DNA from: Bacteroidia bacterium Ga0077558
GTDB lineage: Bacteria > Bacteroidota > Bacteroidia > Chitinophagales > Chitinophagaceae
Direction of reading: 5' to 3'
DNA: 45,624 nucleotides
Assembly: GCA_001464625.1 (NCBI GenBank)
Contig: LNFJ01000067.1
Coordinates: forward strand, 1-45,624
A program made the translations under genes and the position numbers. This document shows, piece after piece, positions 18,688 to 26,758 of the stretch. A model generated the notes under the pieces. The model was not told where the DNA came from and did no database searches. It saw nothing but the letters and a program-made list of their open reading frames with translations. Position 1 is the stretch's first letter, and the number at the start of each line of letters is the position of its first letter.

Positions 18688-18758
18688 ACTAGTTATTAAC
18701 AAGTGTTTAAAACTCATTTTTCATAGGGAAAATCAGTTTTTTGTATAAGAAAGTACCC

Positions 18759-18766
18759 TATATTTG
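18759..18766 (+). promoter_or_regulatory. Bacteroidota -7 promoter box
   Basis: TATATTTG fits TAnnTTTG exactly, 45 bases before the SWIB gene. A TTG at 18741-18743 could be a -33 element, though the 15-base spacing is on the short side. Confidence 0.6.
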
Positions 18767-18811
18767 ATTTGGTAATACTTATACCCATTAACATTCTAAA
18801 TTAAAAACAAC

Positions 18812-19207
18812 ATGGCAACAAAGAAAAAAGCAGCCAAAAAAGCGGCAAAGAAAGCAGCTCCAAAAAAAGCAGCTAAGAAAGCAGTAAAGAAAGCAGCTCC
18901 AAAAAAAGCAGCTAAGAAAGCGGCTCCAAAAAAAGCAGCTAAGAAAAAATCAACCCGCAAGCCTAATGCAGCATTCATGAAAGCACTTACTCCAAGTGCA
19001 GATTTAGCAGCAGTAGTTGGTAGTAAACCATTAGCTCGTACGGAAGCAGTTAAAAAAATATGGCAGCACATTAAAGCAAACAAATTGCAAGATTCTAAGA
19101 ATCGCCGTATGATCAACAACGATGCTAAATTAAAAGTTGTATTTGGTGGTAAAGCTCAAGTATCAATGTTTGATGTAGCTAAAGTTTTATCTAAGCATTT
19201 GAAATAA
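18812..19207 (+). CDS. SWIB-domain protein with histone H1-like Lys/Ala tail
   Basis: The 131-residue protein has a highly basic N-terminal half (2-50) of repeating KKAAPKKAAKK units, as in histone H1 tails. A SWIB/MDM2-type domain (about 52-131) follows, with FMKALTPSADLAAVVG, KIWQHIKANKLQD and a final FDVAKVLSKHL. It is expected to bind DNA and compact the nucleoid; SWIB plus basic tails are known from Chlamydia and Bacteroidota. The tail is encoded by near-perfect DNA repeats, so its length may vary between strains. It has its own promoter box and a strong terminator, so it is probably a highly expressed single gene. Confidence 0.9.
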   Translation: MATKKKAAKKAAKKAAPKKAAKKAVKKAAPKKAAKKAAPKKAAKKKSTRKPNAAFMKALTPSADLAAVVGSKPLARTEAVKKIWQHIKANKLQDSKNRRMINNDAKLKVVFGGKAQVSMFDVAKVLSKHLK

Positions 19208-19228
19208 GCTAAGACTTTCTTATACCTT

Positions 19229-19256
19229 AAAGGGCATCATTGTGATGCCCTTTTTT
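19229..19256 (+). terminator. Strong Rho-independent terminator
   Basis: AAAGGGCATCA pairs with TGATGCCCTTT around a three-base loop, followed by more T's. It closes the SWIB gene. Confidence 0.9.
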
Positions 19257-19448
19257 ATTGTTATCGTAAAAGATATAACAACGTTTTTTGAAGTGACCGA
19301 AAAATTTCTTCGTAATTGTTCTATTTGACAAATAAACTAATTCGTTTAAAATGTAACAGTACTGTTATATTTTATTAATAAAAAAAAATGCGCAGAGGTT
19401 ATTGATAAATTAAAAATAATAAGGCATACTAATTGCCTTTTGCCATAC

Positions 19449-19823
19449 ATGGCAAAAGTGGTAACAGCAATGATCATCGACGATGATGAAGACATAGGAA
19501 TTTTAATGACGTCCCTGCTAAAAATTCGTAAGATTTATTGCTTAACGGTACAAACTCTTTCTGAAGCTAGAGAATACCTTCAGAAACTTAAGCCTACTGT
19601 TATTTTTCTTGATAATAGTTTTCCGGAAGGACTAGGTATAAACTTCATACAGGTCATTAAATCAGCGGATAAGGATATTAAGATTATTATGCTTACTGGT
19701 GATAATTCTCCATGGATTGAGCAAAAAGCCTCCGATGAAGGTGTAGACTATTTTCTACGAAAACCAGTAAATGCGCAGATCATAAACGAAGTATTAGATG
19801 AAATGAATTTTATCCGTCAGTAA
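19449..19823 (+). CDS. Single-domain response regulator
   Basis: The product is 124 residues from the ATG at 19449; an upstream TTG at 19440 is a weaker choice. It is a bare receiver domain: acidic pocket DDDED (about 10-14), phospho-acceptor Asp in IFLDNSF (about 53), switch Thr in MLTGD and the conserved Lys in FLRKPV. There is no output domain, so it would act by protein contact or as a phosphate relay. No histidine kinase gene is in the window. The leader holds a small hairpin (AAGGCA/TGCCTT, 19421-19439) directly before the start. Confidence 0.88.
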   Translation: MAKVVTAMIIDDDEDIGILMTSLLKIRKIYCLTVQTLSEAREYLQKLKPTVIFLDNSFPEGLGINFIQVIKSADKDIKIIMLTGDNSPWIEQKASDEGVDYFLRKPVNAQIINEVLDEMNFIRQ

Positions 19824-19889
19824 GCTAATACAACTTCCAGCAGCTACGAAAATGATAAATAAAGAAACTATTTATTAATTTCATTTGCT

Positions 19890-20666
19890 ATGGATGTGTT
19901 ACTTATCACCCTCATTATAATTGCAGCAGTAATACTTTTTCTTTCATTATTGTTCAACCAAAAAAGTAAACTATCTGTCATTGTACCGATGCCGGAAGCA
20001 GATAAGCAATTGCTCACACAACATGTAATTTTCTATCAACAACTGGGTGATTCTAAAAAAAGGGAATTTGAAAACAGGGTGCAACAGTTTTTGGGCCAGG
20101 TAAAAATTACAGGAGTAAAAACTGTTGTAGAAGATATTGATAAAATACTAGTAGCAGCCAGTGCCATCATACCCATTTTCAATTTCCCTGGGTGGGAATA
20201 TGTGCAACTGAATGAAGTACTCCTGTACCCAGACAACTTTAATCATGACTTTGAACAAGAAGGCAACAATCGCAGTGTATTGGGTATGGTAGGGAACGGT
20301 GCTATGAATGGAGTAATGATCTTATCCCAGCATGAATTACGGCAAGACTTCATCAATAAAACCGGGAAGGATAATGTTGCCATCCATGAATTTGTACACT
20401 TGGTTGATAAAACAGATGGTGCTATAGACGGCGTACCTGCTTTTATAATGGAGCAGCATTATATACAGCCATGGCTGCAGTTAATGCATCAGAAAATAAA
20501 ATTGATGAAAGAAGAAAAATCAGATATTGATATTTATGGTGCTACCAACGAAGCCGAATTTTTTGCAGTAGTATCAGAATATTTTTTTGAACGACCGAAG
20601 CTCTTAAAAGATAAACATCCGGATTTATATACATTGCTGGAAAAAATTTTTAAAAGAACTGAGTAA
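19890..20666 (+). CDS. MtfA-like zinc metallopeptidase
   Basis: The 258-residue protein has one N-terminal membrane helix (about 2-24) and a cytoplasmic-type peptidase domain with HEFVH (HExxH; about 170) followed by DGAIDGVP, and a downstream glutamate in NEAEFFAVVSEYFFERP (about 230). This arrangement is that of MtfA (DgsA anti-repressor) peptidases. E. coli MtfA lacks the N-terminal anchor; anchored forms are common in Bacteroidota. The substrate is unknown here. The gene converges on csbD with a shared hairpin. Confidence 0.88.
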   Translation: MDVLLITLIIIAAVILFLSLLFNQKSKLSVIVPMPEADKQLLTQHVIFYQQLGDSKKREFENRVQQFLGQVKITGVKTVVEDIDKILVAASAIIPIFNFPGWEYVQLNEVLLYPDNFNHDFEQEGNNRSVLGMVGNGAMNGVMILSQHELRQDFINKTGKDNVAIHEFVHLVDKTDGAIDGVPAFIMEQHYIQPWLQLMHQKIKLMKEEKSDIDIYGATNEAEFFAVVSEYFFERPKLLKDKHPDLYTLLEKIFKRTE

Positions 20667-20698
20667 TTGAGCTAAAAGTTGTGTAAAAATGAGAAAAA

Positions 20699-20740
20699 AA
20701 TTACCCATACAATTATTCTAAATAATTAATACGGGTAATT
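20699..20740. terminator. Bidirectional terminator hairpin
   Basis: AATTACCC (20699-20706) pairs with GGGTAATT (20733-20740), with an inner stem AATTATT/AATAATT. It lies between two convergent genes and is flanked by A- and T-rich runs. Confidence 0.7.
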
Positions 20741-20769
20741 AAATTTAAGCGAGATTCAGTAAATAGAAA

Positions 20770-20958
20770 TTATCCGAGTCCTTTCAACCACTTCACCAGG
20801 TCATCTTTCACCTTACCAGTTTTCTGCTGTATCCTCCCCCATAATTCATCTTCTTTACCTTCCTCATACGTCACGTCATCATCAGTAAGATCAGCGTATT
20901 CCTGTTTTAGTTTTCCTTTCCATTCATTCCATTTACCTTTTATTTCCATCTTGTCCAT
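20770..20958 (-). CDS. CsbD-family stress protein
   Basis: The 62-residue protein begins [19 protein letters not shown] and continues with ADLTDDDV, the usual start of CsbD-like proteins, small charged helical proteins induced by general stress in many bacteria. Molecular activity is unknown. It lies beside two other small stress-like genes (21099 and 21393). Confidence 0.9.
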   Translation of the reverse strand: MDKMEIKGKWNEWKGKLKQEYADLTDDDVTYEEGKEDELWGRIQQKTGKVKDDLVKWLKGLG

Positions 20959-21098
20959 AAATAATAATTTAGATTAATAATTAATTACCGGTAAAGAAAA
21001 AGACAAAACTGTGCCAAATACAGTCACTTGAAAACCTACCAGAAATAAATAGCGGCCTGAAATTTGAATTTTCAACTAAATACTAAATTTTAAATATC

Positions 21099-21305
21099 AT
21101 GGCTAATAACACAGACGACAAAAAGAAAAATACCGACAAGGACAATGCCCTGAAACCTGATCCGGAAACACTAAACAAAACTGATCCGCAGGATAATATG
21201 AAAGGGCCATTATCATCGGTTGTGCAAAGTGTAAAAGAGACAGTTGAAGAAAATGATACTGAATCTAAAGAGGAAGCAGATGAAAAAAAAGATAAGAACA
21301 CTTAA
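21099..21305 (+). CDS. Small highly charged hypothetical protein
   Basis: The 68-residue product is rich in Asp, Glu, Lys and Asn and poor in hydrophobic residues, so it is probably disordered, like hydrophilin-type stress proteins. It lies between csbD and another small gene and has a terminator directly after its stop. No family is recognised. The opposite-strand frame here is only a shadow. Confidence 0.65.
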   Translation: MANNTDDKKKNTDKDNALKPDPETLNKTDPQDNMKGPLSSVVQSVKETVEENDTESKEEADEKKDKNT

Positions 21306-21315
21306 ATAAAAAATC

Positions 21316-21356
21316 CCGCAAAGTTTAACCAGTAGTTAAAACTTTGCGGAAAAATT
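21316..21356 (+). terminator. Terminator hairpin
   Basis: CCGCAAAGTTT (21316-21326) pairs perfectly with AAACTTTGCGG (21339-21349), followed by A and T runs. It lies between convergent genes (21099 and 21393), so it may work in both directions. Confidence 0.8.
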
Positions 21357-21392
21357 TTTATTACTTAAAGCAAACTGTGCTACAATTTACCT

Positions 21393-21764
21393 TTAATTTA
21401 ATTTTTCAGTAAAAAAGGTCAGCAGTTTTTCATCACTCATTTTATTGGAAGTACACTCCTTGGTTTTTACATTTTTAAATTGGGGAGTGTCTGCCAGGTA
21501 ATGAATAAACTGTTCCTGCACCTGTCCTGTGCCTGTAACATGTAAGTGAGTGGCGTTCTGAAGGTGTGTGGCAATTTCTTTAAAGTATTTTGCCTGCAAA
21601 GTCCGCTTTTCGTTATTTTGACTCTTTTCGTTGCTGTTATTTACAACACCCTCTCCTTTTACATGAGCAACTATTACGATTGCGCCATCTTCGGAATTTT
21701 CTTTTCCTACTATCGTGGCATGCTCTGTATCCATCCATACCCCAAACTGTTTTTGCTGACTCAT
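21393..21764 (-). CDS. Hypothetical small protein, possibly eRF1-domain-like (baeRF)
   Basis: The 123-residue protein starts with KQFGVWMDTEHATIV (about 5-19), a pattern of short proteins in which a strand with 'W-x-D' is followed by a variable charged stretch. Its C-terminal half has HLHVTGTGQVQEQF (about 83-96), like the strand-loop-helix of bacterial eRF1-type domains linked to translation stress. The likeness is remembered rather than tested. It sits in a group of small stress-type genes, which fits but does not prove such a role. Confidence 0.5.
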   Translation of the reverse strand: MSQQKQFGVWMDTEHATIVGKENSEDGAIVIVAHVKGEGVVNNSNEKSQNNEKRTLQAKYFKEIATHLQNATHLHVTGTGQVQEQFIHYLADTPQFKNVKTKECTSNKMSDEKLLTFFTEKLN

Positions 21765-21884
21765 ATTAATATAATTTAGTTAGCAATGTAGTTCAATAAC
21801 CGAGCCTTAAATATGATAAAAGTCAATAAGTGATATGAGAACCCTTCAAATAATATATTTCATGAATAAACAGTATAACAGGAT

Positions 21885-22403
21885 TTATTTTATAAACAGA
21901 AGAACAATAGTTAGAAGAAACCCGGCAATAGCATAGTACAACCCTTTTTTAAAAATACTGGTTTTGGGCAAAAACATCCAGAAAGAGGAGAGCACAAAGA
22001 ATAGTAATGATAAGCCAAAGAAAATGTTCAGGTAATACAACGGATGGGTAGTATTGGCTTTATGCAAATGAGTTAGTTTTTCCATTACAATAGGCAATGC
22101 CTTCACGGTATATTTAGCATGGCCGGTAAGTTTATCATAAAAGCCCTGTGCAAAGAATATCGTATCGCCATTTTCAGAACTTGTTTTCAAGTCACGCAAC
22201 TTAATCGCTTTACCCACTTCGTCAATCGGCAGATTCACCTCTAGTTTCTTTTCCGTTATTTTATCATATTTCAAAAAATCGGTATTACGAAAAATAAGCA
22301 CCACACCACTGATCGCATACACAGCCATAATGCCGGCCAGAAAAAAACCCAGGTATCGATGCCAAATTCTCATTTGGTTGCTCATAGTTGCTTTGCTTGC
22401 CAT
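21885..22403 (-). CDS. PepSY-type membrane protein
   Basis: The 172-residue protein has an N-terminal helix with RIWHRYLGFFLAGIMAVYAISG (about 12-35), the usual first segment of PepSY-associated transmembrane proteins. A periplasmic part (about 45-115) follows, then two more helices (about 120-142 and 150-171). In that group similar helices sit beside siderophore receptors or bind haem-like cofactors through histidines; here there is no receptor gene next door. The gene is divergent from the second DEAD-box helicase. Confidence 0.75.
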   Translation of the reverse strand: MASKATMSNQMRIWHRYLGFFLAGIMAVYAISGVVLIFRNTDFLKYDKITEKKLEVNLPIDEVGKAIKLRDLKTSSENGDTIFFAQGFYDKLTGHAKYTVKALPIVMEKLTHLHKANTTHPLYYLNIFFGLSLLFFVLSSFWMFLPKTSIFKKGLYYAIAGFLLTIVLLFIK

Positions 22404-22533
22404 TAATTGATTTTTTTAGATGGCAAAGAGAATGTTTACACAATCAAATAGGTATCGCAAAACGGAGAGAATTTTTATATAATCGGGAAAATCCACACAA
22501 CGGAACAGATGATTCTGGCTGGCAATTAAAAAC

Positions 22534-22541
22534 TACTTTTG
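22534..22541 (+). promoter_or_regulatory. Bacteroidota -7 promoter box
   Basis: TACTTTTG fits TAnnTTTG exactly, 19 bases before the helicase start at 22561. Confidence 0.55.
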
Positions 22542-22560
22542 CTGCTTATTAATTACCAGT

Positions 22561-23895
22561 ATGACATTTGACGAACTGAACTTAAACACCCCCCTCCTCA
22601 ATGCACTGAATGAGTTAGGATACATCACTCCCACTCCTATTCAGCACCGGGTTTTCTCCACCGTAATGTCGGGACGGGATGTATGTGGTATTGCACAAAC
22701 CGGAACCGGCAAAACATTAGCTTATTTACTTCCTTGCCTGCGTCAATGGAAATTTAGCAAGGATAAAGCGCCGCAAATACTCATCCTTGTACCAACCAGA
22801 GAACTGGTAACACAAATTGTCGACACCATAAAAACATTAACCCCATATATGAGTGTTATCGCAATGGGTGTATATGGTGGTGTAAATATCAATACACAGC
22901 AGATTGAAGTGATGAAAGGGGTAGATGTATTAGTAGCAACACCGGGCCGTTTTTACGACCTGGCCATGAATGGTGCTTTTAAAACCAAAACCATCAAGAA
23001 ACTGGTTATTGATGAAGTAGATGAAATGCTCAATCTCGGATTTCGTACCCAAATAAAAAATATTCTGGATTATTTGCCACCAAAGAGGCAGAACCTTTTA
23101 TTCTCCGCCACCATGACGGAAGATGTAGAAGCTCTAATAGATACTTATTTTAATGATCCTGTTCGGGTAGAAGCAGCACCAACCGGTACACCTTTGGAAA
23201 ATATTTCACAAGTCGGTTACCAGCTTCCAAACTTTAATACCAAAGTAAACCTGTTGGAATTATTATTGGCTGAAGATGAAACCATGACCAAAGTATTGGT
23301 GTTCGCTGCTACCAAACAATTAGCCGACCAGTTGTATGAAAAGTTAGAAGCTACATTTCCCGGCACTGTTGGAGTAATACATTCCAATAAAGAACAGAAC
23401 TATCGTTTTAATACGGTTAAACAATTTAAAGAGGGAAATTTCCGGCTTATCATAGCAACAGATATTGTTGCAAGAGGAATTGATGTGGCAGAAGTGAGCC
23501 ATGTCATCAATTTTGATGTGCCGGAAGTACCTGAAAATTATATCCACCGTATTGGCCGTACCGGCAGAGCCGATAAAAAAGGTATTGCGATCACCTTTAT
23601 TACTGAAAAAGAAAAACCCTCGTTGGCTGCTATTGAAACGTTGATGAAATACGAAATACCGGTTGCTGATTTACCGGCTGATCTTACTATTTCTGATGAG
23701 CTAACAGAAGATGAAAAGCCAAAAATATTTATGAAGACCGATGCTATAAAACCAAAAAAGAAAGAAGAAGCAGGTCCGGCCTTTCATGAAAAATCAGCGA
23801 AGAATAGTAAAGTAAATGTAATTGTCAGGCATAAGGATAGAATGATGCAGAAATATGGCAAGCCAATTAAAAGAGGTGCTAAGAAAAAGAAATAA
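22561..23895 (+). CDS. DEAD-box-family RNA helicase with DEVD motif II
   Basis: The 444-residue protein has Q motif PTPIQHR, Walker A AQTGTGKT, motif SAT (LLFSATMT) and motif [11 protein letters not shown]. Motif II reads DEVD in VIDEVDEMLNLGF rather than DEAD, a conservative change that keeps the metal-binding acidic residues. The C-terminal 50 residues are Lys-rich. Like the helicase at 11194 it should unwind short RNA duplexes; the basic tail differs from the Asn/Gln/Gly tail of that paralogue, so they probably have different RNA targets. VF530 follows after 3 bases. Confidence 0.93.
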   Translation: MTFDELNLNTPLLNALNELGYITPTPIQHRVFSTVMSGRDVCGIAQTGTGKTLAYLLPCLRQWKFSKDKAPQILILVPTRELVTQIVDTIKTLTPYMSVIAMGVYGGVNINTQQIEVMKGVDVLVATPGRFYDLAMNGAFKTKTIKKLVIDEVDEMLNLGFRTQIKNILDYLPPKRQNLLFSATMTEDVEALIDTYFNDPVRVEAAPTGTPLENISQVGYQLPNFNTKVNLLELLLAEDETMTKVLVFAATKQLADQLYEKLEATFPGTVGVIHSNKEQNYRFNTVKQFKEGNFRLIIATDIVARGIDVAEVSHVINFDVPEVPENYIHRIGRTGRADKKGIAITFITEKEKPSLAAIETLMKYEIPVADLPADLTISDELTEDEKPKIFMKTDAIKPKKKEEAGPAFHEKSAKNSKVNVIVRHKDRMMQKYGKPIKRGAKKKK

Positions 23896-23898
23896 CCA

Positions 23899-24126
23899 AT
23901 GCTCCCATCTAAAGATCCATTGCACGGCAAAACATTAGAGGCAATCGTAACCGAATTGCAGGAAAATTATGGCTGGGAAGAACTGTACCAAAAAATCAAT
24001 ATCAATTGTTTTAAAAGCAACCCTAGTGTAAAATCAAGTCTTACCTTCTTACGCAAAACAGATTGGGCAAGAAAGAAAGTGGAAAGCCTTTATTTGTATA
24101 TGCTCAGGAAAAATAAAAGTTTGTAG
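23899..24126 (+). CDS. VF530-family DNA-binding protein
   Basis: The 75-residue protein has [16 protein letters not shown] (about 6-21), then GWEELYQKI and [20 protein letters not shown], the conserved series of the VF530/DUF2132 family, named for a Vibrio protein with a DNA-binding fold. It begins 3 bases after the stop of the DEAD-box helicase, so the two are almost surely cotranscribed and translationally coupled. The biological role is not known. Confidence 0.9.
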   Translation: MLPSKDPLHGKTLEAIVTELQENYGWEELYQKININCFKSNPSVKSSLTFLRKTDWARKKVESLYLYMLRKNKSL

Positions 24127-24157
24127 TTTTTGGGATGATGCTAGCTTATTTAATTTC

Positions 24158-25315
24158 TCATTTCTTATTTTCTATAAAGCTCTCATACAAACAATTCACT
24201 GTTTTCTTTATCACTGCATTAAATCCATCTGAATACGATGGGTGACAGCCATTGGAGATTACAACGATTCCAAATTTCTCTTCCGGGTGAAAGAACATTG
24301 CACTAAATAGTCCATAGGCCGAACCGGTATGCCCTTTCATTGTTTTTCCGGCAATAAGTTTTTCTGTTGTCATGATGGCTAGCCCATACCCTTCTTTGTC
24401 AGATAATTTTGTTTGCATTTGCTCAGCACTTGCTTTTGAAATTATTCTTTTGCCTTTATGCTTGCCCTGGTTCATGTGCATGATCATGTAGGCAGCAAGA
24501 TCGGATGCAGAAATTTTCATACCGCCGGTAGGAGAAAATATAGGCGTACTGTAGCCCATGGTGTAATTATTTATTTCTTCGCTGCGGGGTGCATAGGCTG
24601 CAGGTGCAGCAATAAATTTTTTCAGCGAATCATTGTATTCATAAATTGTAGCGAAACGGGTTTTGTCTAATGAGTCCACACAATAGCCGCCATACAATTT
24701 CAAAGGGTCCAGAATATGATGTTTTACATATTGGTCAAACCGTTCGCCGGATATTTTTTCAATGATGGTGCCGATCATATTATAATTGAGATTGCAATAT
24801 TGGTAACCGGTGCCGGGTTCATAATCATTATAGCATTTTGCCCAATCTTTATTTTTATCCGGGTTAATTGCATCAAGCGTAAAATACCCTTGCCGGTCGT
24901 TGATAGAACTACGGTGCGACATTACCATTCTAAGTGTGATAACCGTTTCAGGAAATTTTGGGTTTCTAATTTTAAAGCCAACGAGTGAACTGATATCATC
25001 TTCAAGGGATAGCTTCTTTGCTTCCACTAATTGCATAATGGAAGTAGCAGAAAATGATTTGGAGATTGAAGCGATACGAAACAGATCATTATCACTTAGT
25101 AGGGTGTTCGTTTCTATATTCTTGCTGCCGAATGAATGAGTATAGATTGTTTTATTGTTTTTCACTACTGCTACCGAAAGCCCGGCTACTGCCGATTGCT
25201 GCATGATGTTGTTGATGCAGTCTTCAGCTTTTGATGATTGTGCTGAACTTTGTAGCAAGAAGCTAATTGAAAGAAGGAATGTAATTGATGATTTGAAAAG
25301 TTTGGAGCGAAACAT
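24158..25315 (-). CDS. Secreted serine hydrolase, beta-lactamase class C-like
   Basis: The 385-residue protein has a signal peptide (1-25) and all three active-site boxes of the superfamily: S83-I-S-K86 (SxxK), Y173-C-N175 (YxN) and HTG in KGHTGSAYG (about 335). It is the right length for a single-domain class C-like hydrolase or D-amino-acid peptidase. Substrate cannot be inferred; true beta-lactamase activity is not implied. It shares the superfamily, but not the C-terminal extension, with the truncated gene at the left end. It converges on VF530 with only about 30 bases between stops. Confidence 0.9.
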   Translation of the reverse strand: MFRSKLFKSSITFLLSISFLLQSSAQSSKAEDCINNIMQQSAVAGLSVAVVKNNKTIYTHSFGSKNIETNTLLSDNDLFRIASISKSFSATSIMQLVEAKKLSLEDDISSLVGFKIRNPKFPETVITLRMVMSHRSSINDRQGYFTLDAINPDKNKDWAKCYNDYEPGTGYQYCNLNYNMIGTIIEKISGERFDQYVKHHILDPLKLYGGYCVDSLDKTRFATIYEYNDSLKKFIAAPAAYAPRSEEINNYTMGYSTPIFSPTGGMKISASDLAAYMIMHMNQGKHKGKRIISKASAEQMQTKLSDKEGYGLAIMTTEKLIAGKTMKGHTGSAYGLFSAMFFHPEEKFGIVVISNGCHPSYSDGFNAVIKKTVNCLYESFIENKK

Positions 25316-25345
25316 TTAAGTAGAATTAGTATCTAAATATAAGCG

Positions 25346-25487
25346 AAGAGTTTGCAGCTCACACAAATCCCTCTTATTATTTTCACAATATTCGGAGTCT
25401 CCGCCCTCCCCTTGTAAAGAGTTTGCAAACAATTGCACACCCCCCTTGTAGATTTCACAATACTCAGACCCTCCGCCTTCCCCCTTG
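25346..25487. repeat. Tandem imperfect 71-base repeat, two copies
   Basis: Copy 1 (25346-25416) and copy 2 (25417-25487) share AAGAGTTTGCA at the start, TTTCACAATA in the middle and CTCCGCC with a C-rich end. They lie directly downstream of the DUF559 nuclease gene. The frame that reads through them on the minus strand (25316-25531) is low-complexity and is not called as a gene. Confidence 0.75.
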
Positions 25488-25497
25488 CAAGGGGGAA
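25478..25497. repeat. Perfect 20-base palindrome
   Basis: TTCCCCCTTGCAAGGGGGAA is a perfect inverted repeat without a loop. It sits at the end of the second 71-base repeat copy and 42 bases from the stop of the DUF559 nuclease gene, for which it may also serve as a terminator. Confidence 0.8.
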
Positions 25498-25539
25498 TGT
25501 AAGTAGCTGGCTCCATAAAGAAATTATTCAAAGGGGGAT

Positions 25540-25917
25540 TTACTTACCTCTCCCATCAATCCCAATAATAAAATCTTCAATCTCCTTTAAAACAGTTTCA
25601 ATATCGCTTATTACCTGCTCCTCCGTAAACCGAAGAAAATGCAATCCCTTTAACTGTAGTATAGCCTGCCGTTCTTTATCCTTAATTATTTGTTCCGGTT
25701 CAAAATGATAACCTCCATCTATTTCTATAACCAGGTTTAATGGCTTGCAGTAAAAATCTACAATATAACGATCCAATGGTTTTTGACGATTGAATGTATA
25801 ACCCCGTATACTCCCGGCCCTGAGTTTTTTCCACAGAGCAATTTCGCCGGCAGTAGAATTGTTTCTCAATTGCCGGGAAAATTCCTTCAGATTTCTATCA
25901 TACGGAATAAACCACAT
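25540..25917 (-). CDS. DUF559 (Vsr-like) endonuclease-fold protein
   Basis: The 125-residue protein matches the DUF559 pattern: NSTAGEIALWKKLRAG (about 19-34), GYTFNRQKPLDRYIVDFYC (about 38-57) and LVIEIDGGYHFE (about 61-72), then a final 'FLRFTEEQV'. The Asp and Glu in D-x-x-I-V-D-F and V-I-E-I-D would be the metal site of the PD-(D/E)xK-like fold shared with Vsr mismatch endonucleases. Nuclease activity is inferred from the fold. It lies next to tandem repeats and a palindrome, and apart from any restriction or repair operon. Confidence 0.88.
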   Translation of the reverse strand: MWFIPYDRNLKEFSRQLRNNSTAGEIALWKKLRAGSIRGYTFNRQKPLDRYIVDFYCKPLNLVIEIDGGYHFEPEQIIKDKERQAILQLKGLHFLRFTEEQVISDIETVLKEIEDFIIGIDGRGK

Positions 25918-26014
25918 TACCTAAAATTACCGAACAACTTTTTTCAAATTGAAATCCCACCTCCATTTTTTCTCATCAATTTGTTCTTATCTTAACCCAT
26001 TAAACCAACCAACT

Positions 26015-26758
26015 ATGCAGTGGCAAAAAACGATCACCGTTATTACCGGTGCCAGTTCAGGAATTGGAAAAGCAACGCTTGATTTATTAAGAGCCGAAGG
26101 AAGTATTGTTTACAATCTCGACAAGCAGCAACCTACTGAGCCTGATCCTTATTTTATTCTTTGCGATGCTGGAAACAAAATAGAAATTACCAATGCCATC
26201 CGCACTATACATGAAAAAGAAAAACGAATTGACTTTGTTTTTGCCAATGCAGGTATGCACTTGTTTGCAACGTTGGAGGAAACAAGCGATGAACAAGTAG
26301 AAACTTTGGTAGCTACAAACCTGCTCGGCCCTTTTTATTTATTACAAGCTGTAATACCAATAATGAAGCAACAACAAAAAGGAAGTATTGTACTAATGGG
26401 TTCCGACCAGGCATTGGTTGGTAAAGGCAGCAGCTCCGTATATGGCATGACCAAAGGAGCAATCGGCCAGCTCACAAAAAGTACAGCTATTGATTATGCA
26501 CCCTTTAATATCCGGGTTAATTGTATTTGCCCCGGCACTATTCAATCTCCTTTGCTGGATCGAGCCGTGCAGCAATTTGTAGCAAAAAGCGGCGATGCTA
26601 CCGAAGCAGTATTTACCTCTCTGGATAAAGCACAGCCTATAGGCAGAATAGGCCAGCCGGAAGAAATTGCAAAAGCCGTTCGGTTTCTATTATCAGATGA
26701 TAGCTCCTTTACTACAGGCAGCCTATTTGCAGTAGATGGTGGATATACTTGTCAATAG
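26015..26758 (+). CDS. SDR-family oxidoreductase
   Basis: The ATG at 26015 gives 247 residues and puts the nucleotide-binding TGASSGIG at residues 11-18, the normal place; the upstream frame start at 25949 adds 22 residues with no domain. Other classical SDR marks are NAG (78-80), Ser130, Tyr143-x-x-x-Lys147 and NCICPGTIQSP. The end FAVDGGYTCQ is typical. It is an NAD(P)(H)-dependent alcohol or ketone oxidoreductase with unknown substrate. The gene stands alone, divergent from the DUF559 gene. Confidence 0.92.
   Translation: MQWQKTITVITGASSGIGKATLDLLRAEGSIVYNLDKQQPTEPDPYFILCDAGNKIEITNAIRTIHEKEKRIDFVFANAGMHLFATLEETSDEQVETLVATNLLGPFYLLQAVIPIMKQQQKGSIVLMGSDQALVGKGSSSVYGMTKGAIGQLTKSTAIDYAPFNIRVNCICPGTIQSPLLDRAVQQFVAKSGDATEAVFTSLDKAQPIGRIGQPEEIAKAVRFLLSDDSSFTTGSLFAVDGGYTCQ

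Noticed and set aside
18796-19119. Minus-strand Ala/Phe-rich frame opposite the SWIB gene
   Set aside because: It is the antisense of the Lys/Ala repeats and would give a hydrophobic repeat without meaning.
24158-25315. Calling the serine hydrolase an antibiotic-resistance beta-lactamase
   Set aside because: The motifs fit the whole superfamily, including peptidases and esterases, and the context gives no link to resistance.
25316-25531. Minus-strand frame of 71 codons after the DUF559 gene
   Set aside because: It only reads through two tandem repeats and a palindrome, giving a repetitive peptide.
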